DNA of 64,000 bases from Prostheceraeus crozeri (taxonomy: Eukaryota > Platyhelminthes > Polycladida > Euryleptidae), in contig CAJQUW010002208.1 in NCBI GenBank assembly GCA_907163375.1, forward strand, positions 62,001 to 126,000. The letters run 5' to 3'. The notes below the pieces were generated by a model, which searched no databases, was not told where the DNA came from, and saw only the letters and a program-made list of their open reading frames with translations. Positions 1-13,261 of this stretch are shown in pieces (positions within the stretch are counted from its first letter, which is position 1; every line of letters starts with the position of its first letter). A program made the position numbers and the translations under genes.

Positions 1-2123
1 ACCACTTCTCTGCCTACAACCTTATTGTCTCTAGAAAAAATGATTCAATTGTCAAAGTCGAATGATCAAAGAAAACCGATAAAGTTATCATGAGGATTTT
101 CTCATGCATAAATACAAGCCTTGATCAGCTTCTTTTATCTTGTTTCCAGGATGATATCGCAGTTTCTTGCATCTTTAGCAATCCATTTAGAAAGTTGCTC
201 TGAATTAACAACCTACATGTGCATGTATGTATCGAGAGTATTGGATCATCATTCAAGATCATTGCACTGTAGTGCTGAATTCAATATAATTCAGAAAATG
301 CTATAATACTGCAATGCTTGGTGTGCCTCCATCTGAACTCACTGTCTATTGCTTAGTTACAGTGGAAGCAGTGCAAGCCATGCAGCAATTTACATGTCCA
401 CATGCACACTATTCGGGTGGAAACTTTCGAATGATCTATTCATAATATAGAAATAGGACATAACATAATAAGGCTGTTAGAAGAACTTCCGCATTTTTCA
501 TATCAAGCTGCTTCTTTCGATATTATCTGATAACGAAAGTTGCATTATCATTCAAAGAACAATTTTCGAATTTTTCTAATTAGGTGTTTTTTTTTGTTTT
601 TCCAACACACAATTGAACCGCTTTCCTGCGATATTTGAACCAATGCAGATCGTTGAAATGCAATCAATGTGGACATTATTATATAACTCCTGAACTGTAA
701 ACTATAGATGGAAGCATCTCATTGCTTCACACATAACATCCTTGATAAATAGCCCATCACTGAAATTAAGTTGATTGTCATTTCATTGTGTGATGAACTT
801 ATTTTCGATTTACATAAAGAATCGTAAAGTATAAGTTATAAGGCGAGCGTATGAAAGAACTAACCGTAGTATACACACAATGTTACGAAGGTGCCGTAGG
901 AGATAGAAAGGTGGGAATTGCAGGAAGCACAAGTTGCTTAAACAAAAAAATGTCATTAATATTCATAGTCGTAGGGAAAAAGAATTCCGACGACGAGTCA
1001 TCCGGAAAGTGGACAGGAGAAATGTAGCAGAGCGAGTTGACGTAGGAGGACATACAGGATGAAGAGGGTGGTTTTCGTTTCTCTTAAGTGTATTGGCTTT
1101 CATTTGATATGTTGCCTTATGTGCATGATTCATAATATATAATTTTTCTGGTATCTGCGCATCCTAATGGTATCCCAGTAGCGTCTTACTGGCAACCTAG
1201 CAGTATGAAATGAAATATATAATTGAAGTACTTTAGGCTATTGATGCTCGATTAATGGTGGCTAAAGGTCGAAGATGGGTGGAATGGAAAAAGATTATGT
1301 TAGACAATGAATTATGCTAATACTCTTCGGTGAATTTAAAATGAGGACGCACATTGCATTCATTTAATGCAAAATGAAATAGAAAATGAATGATATTTAA
1401 TACGAATAGAAAAAGTCCGCCCACAGAGTTAGCAACTTGTAGTTTAAGTAAACAAGAGAACTGACCGCTATATTGCTGATGCATCAAAGACAATATTTCC
1501 TCAGAATTTTTGTTTTTCTTTCGACTTGATGAAATTAATCATGCTGGAATTCATGTTGCGTATAGGGAAAGCAAGCATGAGCAATTTGTCTCGCCGAATA
1601 AAGGCCGCATTCTGTTAACAATTCACAGTCTTGCCAGAGTCGTTTTAGCAGAAAGTCTCAAACTCAGGAGAAATATCACCAGAAAGTTCGGTATGTTTAT
1701 AAGATAGTAGAAGGATGCTTTTTGCCCTTTTTTGTCGCAAACTCTATTTCTTCAAACGTCCGGCTAGACAGAAACAGGAAACATTTATTTTCTTTAGACT
1801 ACGATGTCTGCGGAAATGTAACGGCTCAATGTCTCTTTTGCATCTTTCCAGGACTTGCTTGCTTGAGGTTTGAACCTAATAGATAGTCTGAATCTAGGCA
1901 AAATTGCAGATTTAGACCAATTCATAGCCTCTCGTCTACGGCACCACTTTTTGAAATGAAAACATTATCTTTCACATAAACTGGAGAAATTTGAATATCT
2001 CTGGTTTAGTCGTGTATACTTACATATTCAATACTTCCACTCGCTTCGATACTATAGGAAATTTGAATTTAAGAGCATCAGGGTCATAAGAAAGTGGAAC
2101 AAAAATGCGAAATCTGCGATAAC
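1..2123. other. AT-rich non-coding sequence, no gene seen
   Basis: Only short chance reading frames (under about 65 codons, many without an ATG) are present. No splice-flanked conserved exon, RNA gene or terminal inverted repeat was recognised. Confidence 0.6.
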
Positions 2124-2822
2124 TAGACACCGACATCTTAGTTGAAAATTTTTGTCATTTTAGGTGAATAATTTTAAAAATTTACTTTTTATATTTAGGT
2201 GAATCAAAAATCAAATGAAATATCTAGATTCTTTGAGAGCAATTGTATTTTCTTGTTTATTTTCATGAATTGTGCTTTTTTGGTAACTAATTTGTAAACA
2301 AATACCACGACAATAATCCACGTAAAATTAAAAAAAAAGAATTAGAGAAAGGAAAATGATAAGTAAGTCCTCTATTTAATCGCGATTTGGAACGATATTA
2401 TTTCAAACTATATCAACCGCTCAGATCAAACATTAACAAATAAGTAGGCCTAATAATAATAATAATAATAACAACTAATTGCCAATTTAATTGTACAATT
2501 GTGTATGTGTCAAACAGATCAAAATTACTCGTATTTCATATGCAATATAAACTCTATTAATGCACATAAAAGAATTAGAAACTATGACCAGAAACATGTG
2601 GCATTGCCCAGAATCACTCATCAATATCTTCATTTTTCCGATTATGAAAGTAAATCGTTCACACGATTTTCTCAATGTTTTCCAATGTGAGTAGATGAGT
2701 TGATCAAATGGCAAGTTTTTGTCGCAATGACAATATTTTCGTGATTTAAGTGTTTTTACAAAATATACGGGATTTAGGTAAATAATTTATTTTGGGTGAT
2801 TCACCTAAATTGTCGCTGTCTA
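2124..2822. mobile_element. Candidate hAT-like miniature element (about 0.7 kb)
   Basis: The left end reads TAGACACCGACA and the right end, read inward on the other strand, TAGACAGCGACA, 11 of 12 matching. Both ends carry a nearby subterminal TTTAGGTGAAT word in mirrored orientation. Flanks are GCGATAAC on the left and ATGATAAC on the right, sharing the last six bases of an 8-bp site, as expected of an aged hAT target duplication. No transposase is encoded, so it would be non-autonomous. The superfamily is inferred from TSD length and the TAG start; P-type elements also leave 8 bp. Confidence 0.45.
2451..2471. repeat. (TAA)n microsatellite
   Basis: An uninterrupted run of TAA triplets, seven units long, lies inside the candidate miniature element. 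Confidence 0.9.
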
Positions 2823-5539
2823 ATGATAACGATTCAGCATCCAGTTCCTTCTCAGAATTACCGATCGTCATCAAAAGTTCTTAACTCATTGTTAGCATTA
2901 TCCAGGTCATCAACTTCGTGAAAATGGGAGATAGCTAAGTAAACCAGGCCTATATGTATTTGTCTTGCTTGTGAGCACAGTATTGGCGTATTGTGTGTTT
3001 TAGGCATGCATGCATTGTTACACGATATGACTTCTGAACTGTCGCTAAGTCATCATCTAACAATGGATGCGGTGAAAGCGGAGACGATATCAATTTTATC
3101 ACTTCTGCATTTGTTGTCCGATAATCATAGAGTAATGTGATCACAGAGCAAGGCATTCTCTGAACCTTGACTGAATTGGATTAATAGCATTCTTATCTCT
3201 TGAATTTCTGGGATATCTTCAAAAATATTCCGATCGCAACATTTTCTTGTCTTTTCAGTTCAGATCATCATCAACAAACTTTGTAAAAATATGCAAAATA
3301 TATTGTCTGTCTGACAAGCGATTTTGGAGGCTTTTGAAAACCAGAAAGTGTTCATCTCTATTTCTACGGGGAATTTGAAAAATATCCCTGCACTTTTCAG
3401 ATTTACTTGGTTTTTAGAAAGTCCTCAGTAGCTAAGTAGGACAATCCTATGCATAATACGCTGAATGTCTAATGGCCGCTCACAAGCTATTCAATCAAAT
3501 TTATGGTAAAATGCCATGACCGTAGAAATCCGACTTTTCACTTTGTTCAAGTTAGTGAGACAAGAATGAAGATACATCACCTTTCAAATGACAGCCTAAG
3601 TCGTCGGCACGTCATTTGAAAGTATAGAAATTGACAACAATGAAACCTCTAGAATAGAAATTAAGCTTCATGCAATGCACAATAACGGCACATAAATCGC
3701 ACGCATTTTCACTTAGATGCACCTGCCAACGTCTGTATCATTGGGTTAGAATAAGTCACATGAATAAATCGAAGCTTTTAATTGGTTCTTCATGCCCCAA
3801 CTTAGTTCCCTCGGATGTGCCGCGACCTTGAGTCAATTTCCATTCTAGCGAACTTCAGATAAACAGTTTATTTCTATGTTTGAAAGGTAATATAATATTG
3901 TTACTGAACCTTAAATCTATGACATCAAAAATCCAAGATTTTGATTTACAAAAGATTCAAATCTATGATAATTTTCAACATAGCCCATGCAGCTCAGAAC
4001 ATTGAAGTATGTAAAGCTTGAGATATCTACGAGTCCAAATTGAGAACCATAGGAATCGCTTCAATGTCATTTTCACTGGGAATGCGAAGATGAACGGTGA
4101 AATGCTCCTACCTGGGTATTACATAGCAAATTAGACGGCCTTAATCATGCAATTAAGCCCGTCTTATTTGGATTTGGAGATATATGAACGACTTTCATAG
4201 GAAAATTACATGTGAAATATCGGCGGACAACCCTACTTACTCAGTAACAATGGACAACAGCTGTTTGTTGATGGCAATTTCAGCTGCTCGATTATGCGCC
4301 GATTGCTAGATCTTTATACAAAGCAAATTAATGAAACATGGAGCAGTTGTAGATTCTTGCCGCAAGAAGATGTTATTTATTCAAAAGTCAAAATGTTTTA
4401 TTGCCGACATGCGGCCAGCATAAACATAGTCTATGAACATAGAGTCTCCATTTTTTGAAAAATGAAATTAAATTCTAAAAATGGATTCTAAATTATAAAA
4501 ATGAATATTCTATCAAACTGCTTTTATATATAAAGAGAAATTACAATAACCGTGAAGGTTTACAAAGTACAGTGGTACGCTGCCGGTAACTTCCTATTGT
4601 CAACTACTGGAAGCCGCCACTGTCATAACAACGCATGTCCCACGCCGTTCTATTGTCTTCTATGTCCCTGTCCGTTATAGTCCTTTATCATCACAGAGTA
4701 TCATTTCTGTGCGTATGACAGCTTTCATGACAGCCTTTCTCCTGCTCATGTCAAATCGTATGCCTACCTTCAGAGCCATAGATATAGGCTCAACTGTGAC
4801 TTAAAATTTCAGCACATCTCTAGACCTTTCTCCACTTGCTGCTAGATTTTGCCCTACAGAAGGTCACATAGCCTACAGGATTCATTTTGAAAATCAGTTT
4901 TTCAGAGGTCAAATTTTGACACTATTTGCATACATTTGTGTTATACCTTTCAGCGAAGCGCATGGGTGTGAGTAGGCCCACTGTAGAAATACAGTCTGCA
5001 AGCATCTATTGCTCCACAGGCGTCGAATACAGCATTTGAAAATTGAATGGAAATGCTACTTACTACTACTTTAACACCAAGTCGTCTTTTTTAGACTCAT
5101 TTGAAGGCAACTCGCAGATTCACAGATAGACTGGAGCGGTCACGTTTGAGAGAAAGTCCTCCTAACTTCATAACCGCATCTTTCCCTGCAAAAATCAATT
5201 TTGCTGTGAGGGACATCCTAGTACGGGTCAAACGGAGTTAGCCGAGTTTCGGCAACAAGATATGCAATCATTATGGGGATTTATGGTTAAAATTATTTGA
5301 ATTTTCTATTTTTTGGAAATTTTGGAATTTAAAATTTTAAATTGCTTCATTGATGAGTTGTCAAAAGCAAATGATAACAATCATTGAAAAGTTAACATCC
5401 CAAGTTTGCTGTATACTGTTATTTTCATGCTCTTCTAACCAATACTTGAGGAATTAATCACCAGGAGCTGCGAATGGGCGGACTTTCACAGAGACTACAC
5501 CGCAAAATGAGTTAAATTTGCAGTGCATAGATGATATCA
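2823..5539. other. Non-coding sequence with one short hairpin
   Basis: No gene is recognised. At 3581-3622 a 12-bp perfect inverted repeat (CTTTCAAATGAC and its complement) encloses an 18-nt loop. Nothing else beyond AT-rich sequence was identified. Confidence 0.55.
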
Positions 5540-6745
5540 TCTTGTTTAACGCATTTACACCACATAGATAGTCTTACGCCTTATGCTAGCCGTTGTCATC
5601 CTTGTGGAAGATGGCCTCTCTTGTGGTGCGAATTCAACTTGCACGATCCGTAGCCATGCGTCTCCAGCACTTAGGAAGTTCGTCTCTCCGTCGCTTTCTT
5701 TGTCCGCCTCTTTCTTTTCCCTTCTCTTGGAATCCACAATGTCGTTCGGTGGTTCCACCTGTTGTCAGGTTGCCTGATCATATGGCCAGCTCATTTTCAT
5801 TTGAGATATTTCGCTTCGGTTACTACATCCTTCAGTCCCGTTTTTCTCCTTAATTCTTCATTTCTTCTCCTGTCACTCATTGTGATACCGATCATTTTTC
5901 TCTCCATCGTTCGTTGTGCTGTTCTAGGTTTTGATCTTGCAATCTTGATCTTGAGAGGCTATCTTTTATGTGATTTAAGAAGATGCATGGAAAAACTTCT
6001 ACGCAAGCATTTTTCACTCCTGCTAAAGTCTGGCTTGTTTTCAAACAGACAATTGTCCGTCTAATATGGTATGATTTGAGTGCATCCACAGTATTTTGAG
6101 TACCGTTATTTCTGTGCATTTTATTTGTTTTAGGGGGTCCGCCACTGCTTATTCGTCCAAGATGTTAAAGGACCCGAAACGAGACGAAAGCAGTTGGTCA
6201 TCTTGCTGATGAGCCCCTTGTATGTATTCTTGTACATATTTGTTTTAGTGCTGTTATGTCCAGTTTTATTTTTATATTTTCGTTCTTGCTCATTTGAACT
6301 TTTGCGTCCAGCTCAGTGAACGCTTAATGAGTCCTTTTCAGGACTATCTTACATTTTTTATATATATAAATAATTTTCATATTTTACTATGTGTCATCCG
6401 CACGTTAGCGGACTTCAGTTACAATCTAGTTGTTGACCAAGTTTGTGATCCGCATGTCAATACAGGCAGGATACACATCTCGAACAATCTTTTCCTATTT
6501 TACCTCTTTATGCTTCTTGATGTTAGATAGGGCTTCAATTTCCAAAAGGACTTCCACGCATTTTGTATTCTTCTTGAAATGTCTTGATCTTGGCGGGATT
6601 GGAAGGAGATCAGCTGACCTATGAAAACGAAGTCTTCGACATACTCGATCTCCTGTTCACCGATGTAGATATAACTGTTCAGACCATTGATTAGAATTTT
6701 GGTTTTTTCGATAATTATGTTCAGTCTAATGTAGTCTTCAGTCAT
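5540..6745 (-). pseudogene. RTE-like LINE, C-terminal part of reverse transcriptase ORF
   Basis: Read on the minus strand from 6745 downwards, the pieces follow the order of an RTE-type non-LTR retrotransposon after the catalytic YADD block. First comes a KTKIL segment followed by VEDFVFIGQLISF and ISRRIQNAWKSFWKLK (6500-6745). Next is RLFEMCILPVLTCGSQTWSTT-like sequence (about 6430-6495). Then RTAQRTMERKMIG (about 5890-5945), and finally WAGHMIRQPDNRW with a GKRKRGRQR-type basic tail (about 5700-5810). The frame changes and stops recur, so this is a dead copy. Endonuclease and catalytic RT domains are not present upstream, meaning the copy is 5'-truncated, which is usual for LINEs. The clade call is from memory of RTE C-termini; other LINE clades share the WAGH...GRPR...W block. 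Confidence 0.7.
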
Positions 6746-7758
6746 CTATGTTAAGTCCTAGTGACATGGATAGTAATGATAGATGAAGTCAAAGCTGCCG
6801 GAAGTTTGGTCTAACAGCATCCTACGTTATCATGCGCTCCCATGCGAGCACTCATTTCATTGTCATTGTTCAATTCACTAAAAAATAATTATTTGCGGCT
6901 GCAGATGACTTGCTACCGATGTGAATCGAAAATATACACACTGTCGACATACAGTGTGACTCACAAGTTCATATCTAAATCGGAATTCCTAACCTCAATA
7001 TTTTTTAGTTGTCACAGGAAAAACCAGCAATTATCTGAAATTTGAAATTTGATGTAATTATTTAATCGCTTAGAATTTGAATTTGGAACAGCATCAAACC
7101 AATTATAAATTGGCTGTCGGTCCTCAATTCCGATGAATGCACTGATCGAAGCTGTAACTGGTTAAGTGATTGTCTGTGTTCATGAGTGGATTCAGGAAGA
7201 GAATTTTTTTCTACTCATTTTCCTGGAAGTGCATCATTTCTGCCTTTAAAGATTAAGATGTGAATTGCATGCATACGTATACGTGTTGACCTTATCTAAA
7301 CCGCGCTATGAGGCACATCAAGATCCGGAGGGGCGCTTCCTCTTCAGTTTCTGAATTATCGCCAGAATTGAATGAAAATGACAACTGTACTCAGCACGCC
7401 ATAATCATTTCAACATCGCTGCATGTACCTAACGATTAACATTCTCTCCAATTTGAATTGTGGTGTAGAAAGAGCAGAGTTGGCTTGAAGTGATTATAAT
7501 TCTGATTTTAATCAATAAATCATTTCAGGTAGGTTATAATTACTGCTGAGCCACCTGATTCGTCAGTGGCACTATAAGGAATCGGTTGACTACTATTGGG
7601 GTCGTTAATGGTTCTCAAGTGACTTATTTGCGGCTATTCGCTCTTCTGCCACTTCAGTCGAAAATCAGTGGTTACGTGGACCATTGCTGGTCAACAAGCG
7701 GCTAACCAGTGGTGGCAGTAGACACCATACTCATTAGCCACACTGTCTGTCAGTGTAC

Positions 7759-7788
7759 AAAGTGCATAATCTATAGATTATGCACTTT
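7759..7788. repeat. Perfect 30-bp palindrome
   Basis: The 15-base half site AAAGTGCATAATCTA is followed directly by its exact reverse complement. It would form a cruciform with no loop. It touches the next palindrome. Confidence 0.9.
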
Positions 7789-7849
7789 AGAAAAGCCTTT
7801 TCAAGTGATCTTCTTTTATAAAAGAAGACCACTTGAAAAGACTTTTCTA
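7788..7849. repeat. Near-perfect 62-bp palindrome
   Basis: Two 31-base arms meet at a TTTTATAAAA centre (7814-7823) with two mismatched positions. Just outside the pair, TCAGTG near 7749 and CACTGA near 7856 are again complementary, so both palindromes may lie in one larger folded unit such as a small foldback element. Confidence 0.85.
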
Positions 7850-10800
7850 TACAGCGCACTGATCATCAAGTACTGTATATGGTGCCGTACCTCACCATGT
7901 ATTAGTCACAAATTTATTACGTTATAAGTAAAAGTTGCAAGTAAGTTTGAAGTCATAAGCAGAAAACAAAAATTTACATCAATGGGCAGTTCAGGACCAA
8001 ATCATACACAGGAAACCTGTTGAGATAAATTGATACGAACAATTGAAATTGACGGTCTTCGGGAAGCTTTTGCAAATTCAATATCATAGTAGTCACTCCT
8101 GCAAAGGCGAGGTCGGATTAAATATGTAGAAGATGATTCGTAGTACATTCCGCAATTCGAAGATACCAAAGATGCTCTTGCAGATAAACTAGTCAGAAAA
8201 CGAAAACGGACGACACGCAATCTATAAACGGAAATACGAGTACAATGCTTTTACATGTTCGCTCTAAGACTGGTGTTGTAATGTAATTGATGGAGTCCAT
8301 AAGCTGTTGCATACTAAACAACAGGTGCCTACCAATCGTCTGAATAGCTAAGATGTCATCATATTTGAAGTGGCAGTAGATTCCGGGTCAATCAGATATT
8401 CAGTGTAAAAAATAAGTAGAAGGGCGCCAATTATTGATCTGTGAGACACTCCTCTCTTTATTTGAAAGGGGAACAGATTCGCCTACTTACCAGTCTCACA
8501 GATCGATGGATTTTCTTGGACTCACGTTTGAACTAGGATCGCTAACGAAACAATTCTGAACTTGCTGAAAAAGCTGCTGGCTTTTCTGCACTCCGATGAC
8601 AGGCTCACATAAGTCTAATGATGTGCACTTCTACTGCAATCTTTTCATGCTAGATATTAATTTCGATGATGGCTAGGTGATGCAGAAGCATCATCTACAT
8701 TAGGCGAGATTTCCACGTACAAACTATCGGCTTTGCTGCTCAGTACTGTAGTGGAGAGATCATTGACTTCAGGAACATTCTAACGGACGCCCCACATTGT
8801 TGATAAAGGATTATTATACCCTGACATCTTCATTGACATTTTAATCAAATTATGCTCGAATATTTCTTACACCTGAGATGCACATAGATGCTGGCTTTAA
8901 TTAACATTGAGGTCTCCCAATGCACATAATTCAAAGAAATTGAAATTTTTATTCCCATTAATGAATGCAGGTTCAGCAGGCATAATATATGGAAACATGA
9001 TTAATTGTACTTGACCAAAAAATGAGTTCATAAATGATATAACAGGATTCGTTGCGATAGCACTTTCACAACAACTATATTAAAGAAGAGAAATCAAAAT
9101 ATAATAGTTGCGAGCAGGCTTAAGCTTGAAAGTTGAGCAGCAGAAAACCCAATGCCATGGTTTAAAGTTGTATGTACAAACTATTTTAATTTTTCTTCAT
9201 CTGTGTAGCGAACTGGTCTACATACAGAATAAGATTTTTTAAGCGTGTCACTTTGCTGGAAGTACAAATTTTTAATGCCATAGATAAGGCAGAAATAGAA
9301 AAAAACAGTCGTGCGCCGCTTGCGGATTGCTGTGAATTCTTTCGAAATGCTCCGATCGCCACGATTCCTTCAGATTCGAATAATGCAGATCATTCCGCAA
9401 GAGCTTTCTCGATAATGTTGGGCCCTGCGATCATTATTAAATAAAGTTGTCGCACGAAAAAAAGGTTCCCAAACTTCTCTGTTGAACTTGACATCGTTTG
9501 CGTCTCTTTGCTGTGTGATCCGGTTGATAGCAGGCACTGAAACTTCGCACAGTTTGGCATGTTCAACGTTGAATGCCTAGCGCATTTTTTTGTTGAATTA
9601 AAGAATGCATGTTTAATGCTCATTGTTCGATTGCTATAGCATTATGTCAGCAGATTGTGCCATTTCATTAACGCTAAATGTTGCAATGCTTCCTTTCTAG
9701 AAGAAGAGACGACTAGTCTAATTCCTTGTGCAACATAGATTCCGTCTTACTCGATAGATCTATAAAAGAAATTTTAGGATGGATTGTCATGGAGAAAACT
9801 TGAGCTATTTTGCAGTATTTTAAGTGCGTGATCTGGCCCTTCTATAGCAACGCCACAGCTCAAACCCAAAATTTCGATTATAGTTTTGGCTCAAAGCACA
9901 ATTCAGTGAAAAAGATGGATGAATCCCTTATAATTACGCATTATTAAAGATGAGATGCAAAGTTTGAAATTAACTGATACACCGTTCAACAGACGCAAAT
10001 GATCCATCATGCGAGTGATTACAAAACAGTCATTTGCGAGCTTGTAGCTAATTCATAACAATTCCAGTGTCACCAACAAATAATGGAATAATGCTTTGAA
10101 CTGAACGGCATTCAGTGCTTTCAACATCAGCGCTGTTATCTTGATCTAACTTAAATGGAAGTTTAACAACTGAATTCTCTTGTCTTGCCGGCATCCGATC
10201 TCAGATAGTTTGCGTTTTACTGCAAATTAATCTCACTAATTACAACCGCGGAGCAAAATAGCAGGGAAATGACGATAGTAGACAAAGACAGGTACTCAAT
10301 GAGAATGAACTTCGTCGTTTAATGGCGAATTCCAATTATGATTATTATAATGGGAATAAAGAAAAGAAATCGATGAAATATACAGAGTCAATAAGAACGA
10401 ATTCATATATGAAAAAAGAATCTGCCAATATTTCTTGAAGTCAGTCTAGCACAAGTGTAATATCCGTAGACCACATGTTGGGGAATAGCAGATTTATGCC
10501 CAAATTATGTATGCATGTTTTTTTTATAAACTAATAGGCCTGTAGCAATAAATAAGCTTGTGAGAAGTGAATTCTTTAACATTTTGCATTCATTTATTAG
10601 ACATTGATTTAATACATTCTAAAAAAATTAAGTCAGAATAGCGTCGATTAACCATCAATAGGTATATAGAAGCTTCATCGGACGCATAGAGTAAGTATAT
10701 GTAGGTAGATTGTCGGCTGAAAAAAGTATCTGTATACAGTGAAGATTTTTATATGAAAAGATTCAGTTTAGTTTTTTTGAGGAGACAACGTTCCTGTAGT

Positions 10801-12909
10801 CCAAAACATTATTTGAGCAGTTTTGAAAAAGCTAAATTTTTGCCAATTTATATACTACCGACATTACGCCCGCTATAAGTAGTATGAAACAAGTTGAATA
10901 TCAAAAGGAATGAATATTTGCTAACAAGCATTCTAACTAAACGGAAATTAAGCCGATTGTCAAGGGAATTTCATGAATCACATTATAATGAAAGTCTTAA
11001 TGAGAAATTAGAGATCTTATTGTGCTTTCTTGACTGGAATTAATTGTTTTTAATTCTATTTTCATCGGCATGAATTTATGATTCACTAAATTTATACTTC
11101 ACTTCATAAATCTGAATGGTGATATGGATCCATTTCCATCTTTCAAATTTAATTGAAATCATTGTCTTTGATTCTGCTATTTTGCTCGCAGGTTGTTTAT
11201 GATATGATCACGCTTAGGAAGATTCTGTTGAGGGTCAGCATGAAAGCAATAGCAGGTCATCGAGTTGCTAATTCAACAAACATTGCCTCACCAAGGCTGT
11301 CATGACACGGAGGATCTCTAAATACCATCATTTCCTCTGCATTACTATCATGATCACTCAATTCCGTGGCAATGTGTAATAAACTGCAAAAATTTGGTCG
11401 GGCGATTTAACTTCCACCCTCTTGATTAAGAAGCATTTCCAGAATTATCGACTTGTGTTTTCTTCTTCATGTTTCTGTATATTCTTGAATCAATACACGA
11501 TAGCGTCAATAAAAATGATTCTTTTCATTTCAATCAAAATATCATTGTAGAGCCCTTGTGCTCTCTTACATAAATTAAAATTAAACCTCAAGCTCTTTTC
11601 AGGCATCTTATCTATTATTGCGGAGAAGTCTATTGCACATCAGTCAGTGTAAAAATGACTAGATTTCTTGCCATGAAGTCAATCCTTCTTGCAGAATGCT
11701 AGCTTGCGCAGTATGCTTGGCTAAGTATTCTCGATTAATTTTCTCATTCACAAAAAACTCGGAAAAGTAGTTCTGGCAGCAGACGTGAATCCAGTCTACG
11801 GGAAATGCTCATCGGTGGATAATGATGAGATCAAAGCCACAATTACTGGAGAGATATTTATTAGGTGAAATTCACACATTCATTATCATTGCATTCATTC
11901 TCAGGTGATACAGTTACATTCTGTCTTAATTGATAACTTTATTGTCAAAATTTTTATCTAGGTGGTAATAAGTTGTAGCAATGTACACTACACTATATGG
12001 ATTAATGACGCCATAGCAACAAATCAAACAACCAGGAGGATTTCATTGCCAACCGACACTATGAATAGTCATGCTTTAATCAACGGACACAAGTTTTATG
12101 TTTCTTAAAGTCCGAAGCAGCTGTGTTTGTCGCAACATGGTAGTGAGTGCAATATCTATGGCAACGAGCAGGTTGGGAAAACATGTTTAATTGAAAAAAA
12201 AATGTTTTATAATATGTTGTTTCACTCGTCCTGCATTCGATTGAATCGTTAAATAAATAAATTCAGCATCTACATGGAAAAATGAATTTAAATTAATCAA
12301 AATTCGACGATGTGCTTTCGAAATTGTGGTGCCTATATATAGAGGAAACGCAATTTGAGAATTGCAAGGATGGTTATATTATGCTTCGTTGATAATAACA
12401 AAAATATAAATAGTGATGCTTTACTAAGTACTAAGCAATAGCTGACATCGAATTTACATCAAAGAATGATTGCAAAAAATCAAGTGCTTGGAGAATGTGA
12501 CTATGTATTTTCATCATCCCATGACCTTGATGTGTTACAGAAATAATAGAAATGTTTATCATGAAATAACTTAAACACCTCTTTGTGTGTTAAGAAACAA
12601 CAAAGAGATGCTGAAGAAATTAAAATGTTCGCAATGCAATAGATCCATCATCATTGTTATTCAGCTCTTCTTCGTAATTTACCTGTTCAATTGCTTGTAG
12701 CGAAACACATTTTTCCGCCTTCTGCACGGAGTCGAAAAGTCAAAAACGTGAAGTAAAAACCATACTTTCATTTTCATTTTCGACATGATTTAAAATGACA
12801 CTAAAAAAAGATAATTTTTTAGAATGGTGGACAATCGATCCCCGCTACTTGCCTTAATGTCGGCGGTCACAATTGTGACGAGTTATTTATTCATTGATTA
12901 TAATTGCCT

Positions 12910-13095
12910 TGACAACTGATGTGTGGTGGTGAGGGTTTGATCCTGCCAATTAACAGAGTCGCATAAGTGGCTCGTAGCTCAGTTGGTAGAGCACAGGTCT
13001 AGTTAACCTTGGTCGTAGGTTCGAATCCTACCAGCCGCACATCTTTTGCATGGCAATTTCATCCATCGTTTATTTAATTTCATTCTGTTGTTCAT
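12910..13095 (+). repeat. tRNA-containing SINE, copy A
   Basis: This segment aligns along nearly its whole length with the reverse complement of 46457-46646. Both copies run from GACAACTGATG through a B-box-like GGGTTTGATCC (12933-12943), TCCTGCCAATT, a tRNA-like body (12967-13039), then a shared non-tRNA tail TTTTGCATGGC...ATCGTTTA...TCTG. Because similarity extends on both sides of the tRNA part, this is a dispersed repeat rather than a lone tRNA gene. Two B-box-like sequences suggest a dimeric or composite pol III-derived SINE. Target duplications were not found. Confidence 0.7.
12967..13039 (+). tRNA. tRNA-Thr(AGT)-like body of SINE copy A
   Basis: A cloverleaf can be drawn. The acceptor is 12967-12973 with 13032-13038 (six pairs including one G-T). 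The D arm GCTC/GAGC has an exact A box TAGCTCAGTTGG. The anticodon arm CAGGT/ACCTT has loop CTAGTTA, giving anticodon AGT at 13001-13003. The T arm is GTAGG/CCTAC with B box GGTTCGAATCC, and the discriminator base is A. A T4 pol III stop follows at 13044-13047. Departures from a normal tRNA are three instead of two bases between acceptor and D stem, a C-C and a C-T mismatch, and T at position 37. Its repeat context argues for a SINE head, though a functional gene cannot be excluded. Confidence 0.5.
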
Positions 13096-13261
13096 TACTA
13101 CTTCCAAATACTCGCATGACGATTTAATACTCCAAATCTAATGAAGACCATTGTTCTTCTGGATTGGATTGAATAATTATAAAAGTTATTCCTAACAACT
13201 GATAAGCTTTTATTAAGTGCAGATGATAGACTCTTAGTGGGACAATGTCGTGCTCCTGTAA

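Larger units (their letters stand above)
6746..12909. other. Non-coding sequence with palindromes, no gene seen
   Basis: No conserved coding segment is recognised in about 6 kb. A 62-63 codon open frame pair at 9253-9623 looks coincidental. Notable structure is restricted to the palindromes at 7759-7849 and a 12-bp inverted repeat (GATCTGTGAGAC at 8436-8447, complement at 8493-8504). Confidence 0.55.

Noticed and set aside
4570-4983. CAGTGG at 4570 facing CCACTG at 4983, suggesting another hAT miniature element
   Set aside because: Similarity stops after six to seven bases and the flanking octamers (ACAAAGTA and TAGAAATA) do not match.
9253-9623. Overlapping open frames on both strands as a gene
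   Set aside because: Neither translation has a recognisable motif or splice context.
12967-13039. A functional single-copy tRNA-Thr gene
   Set aside because: The flanking similarity to the copy at 46457-46646 and the extra base before the D stem favour a SINE; retained only as a tRNA-like body.
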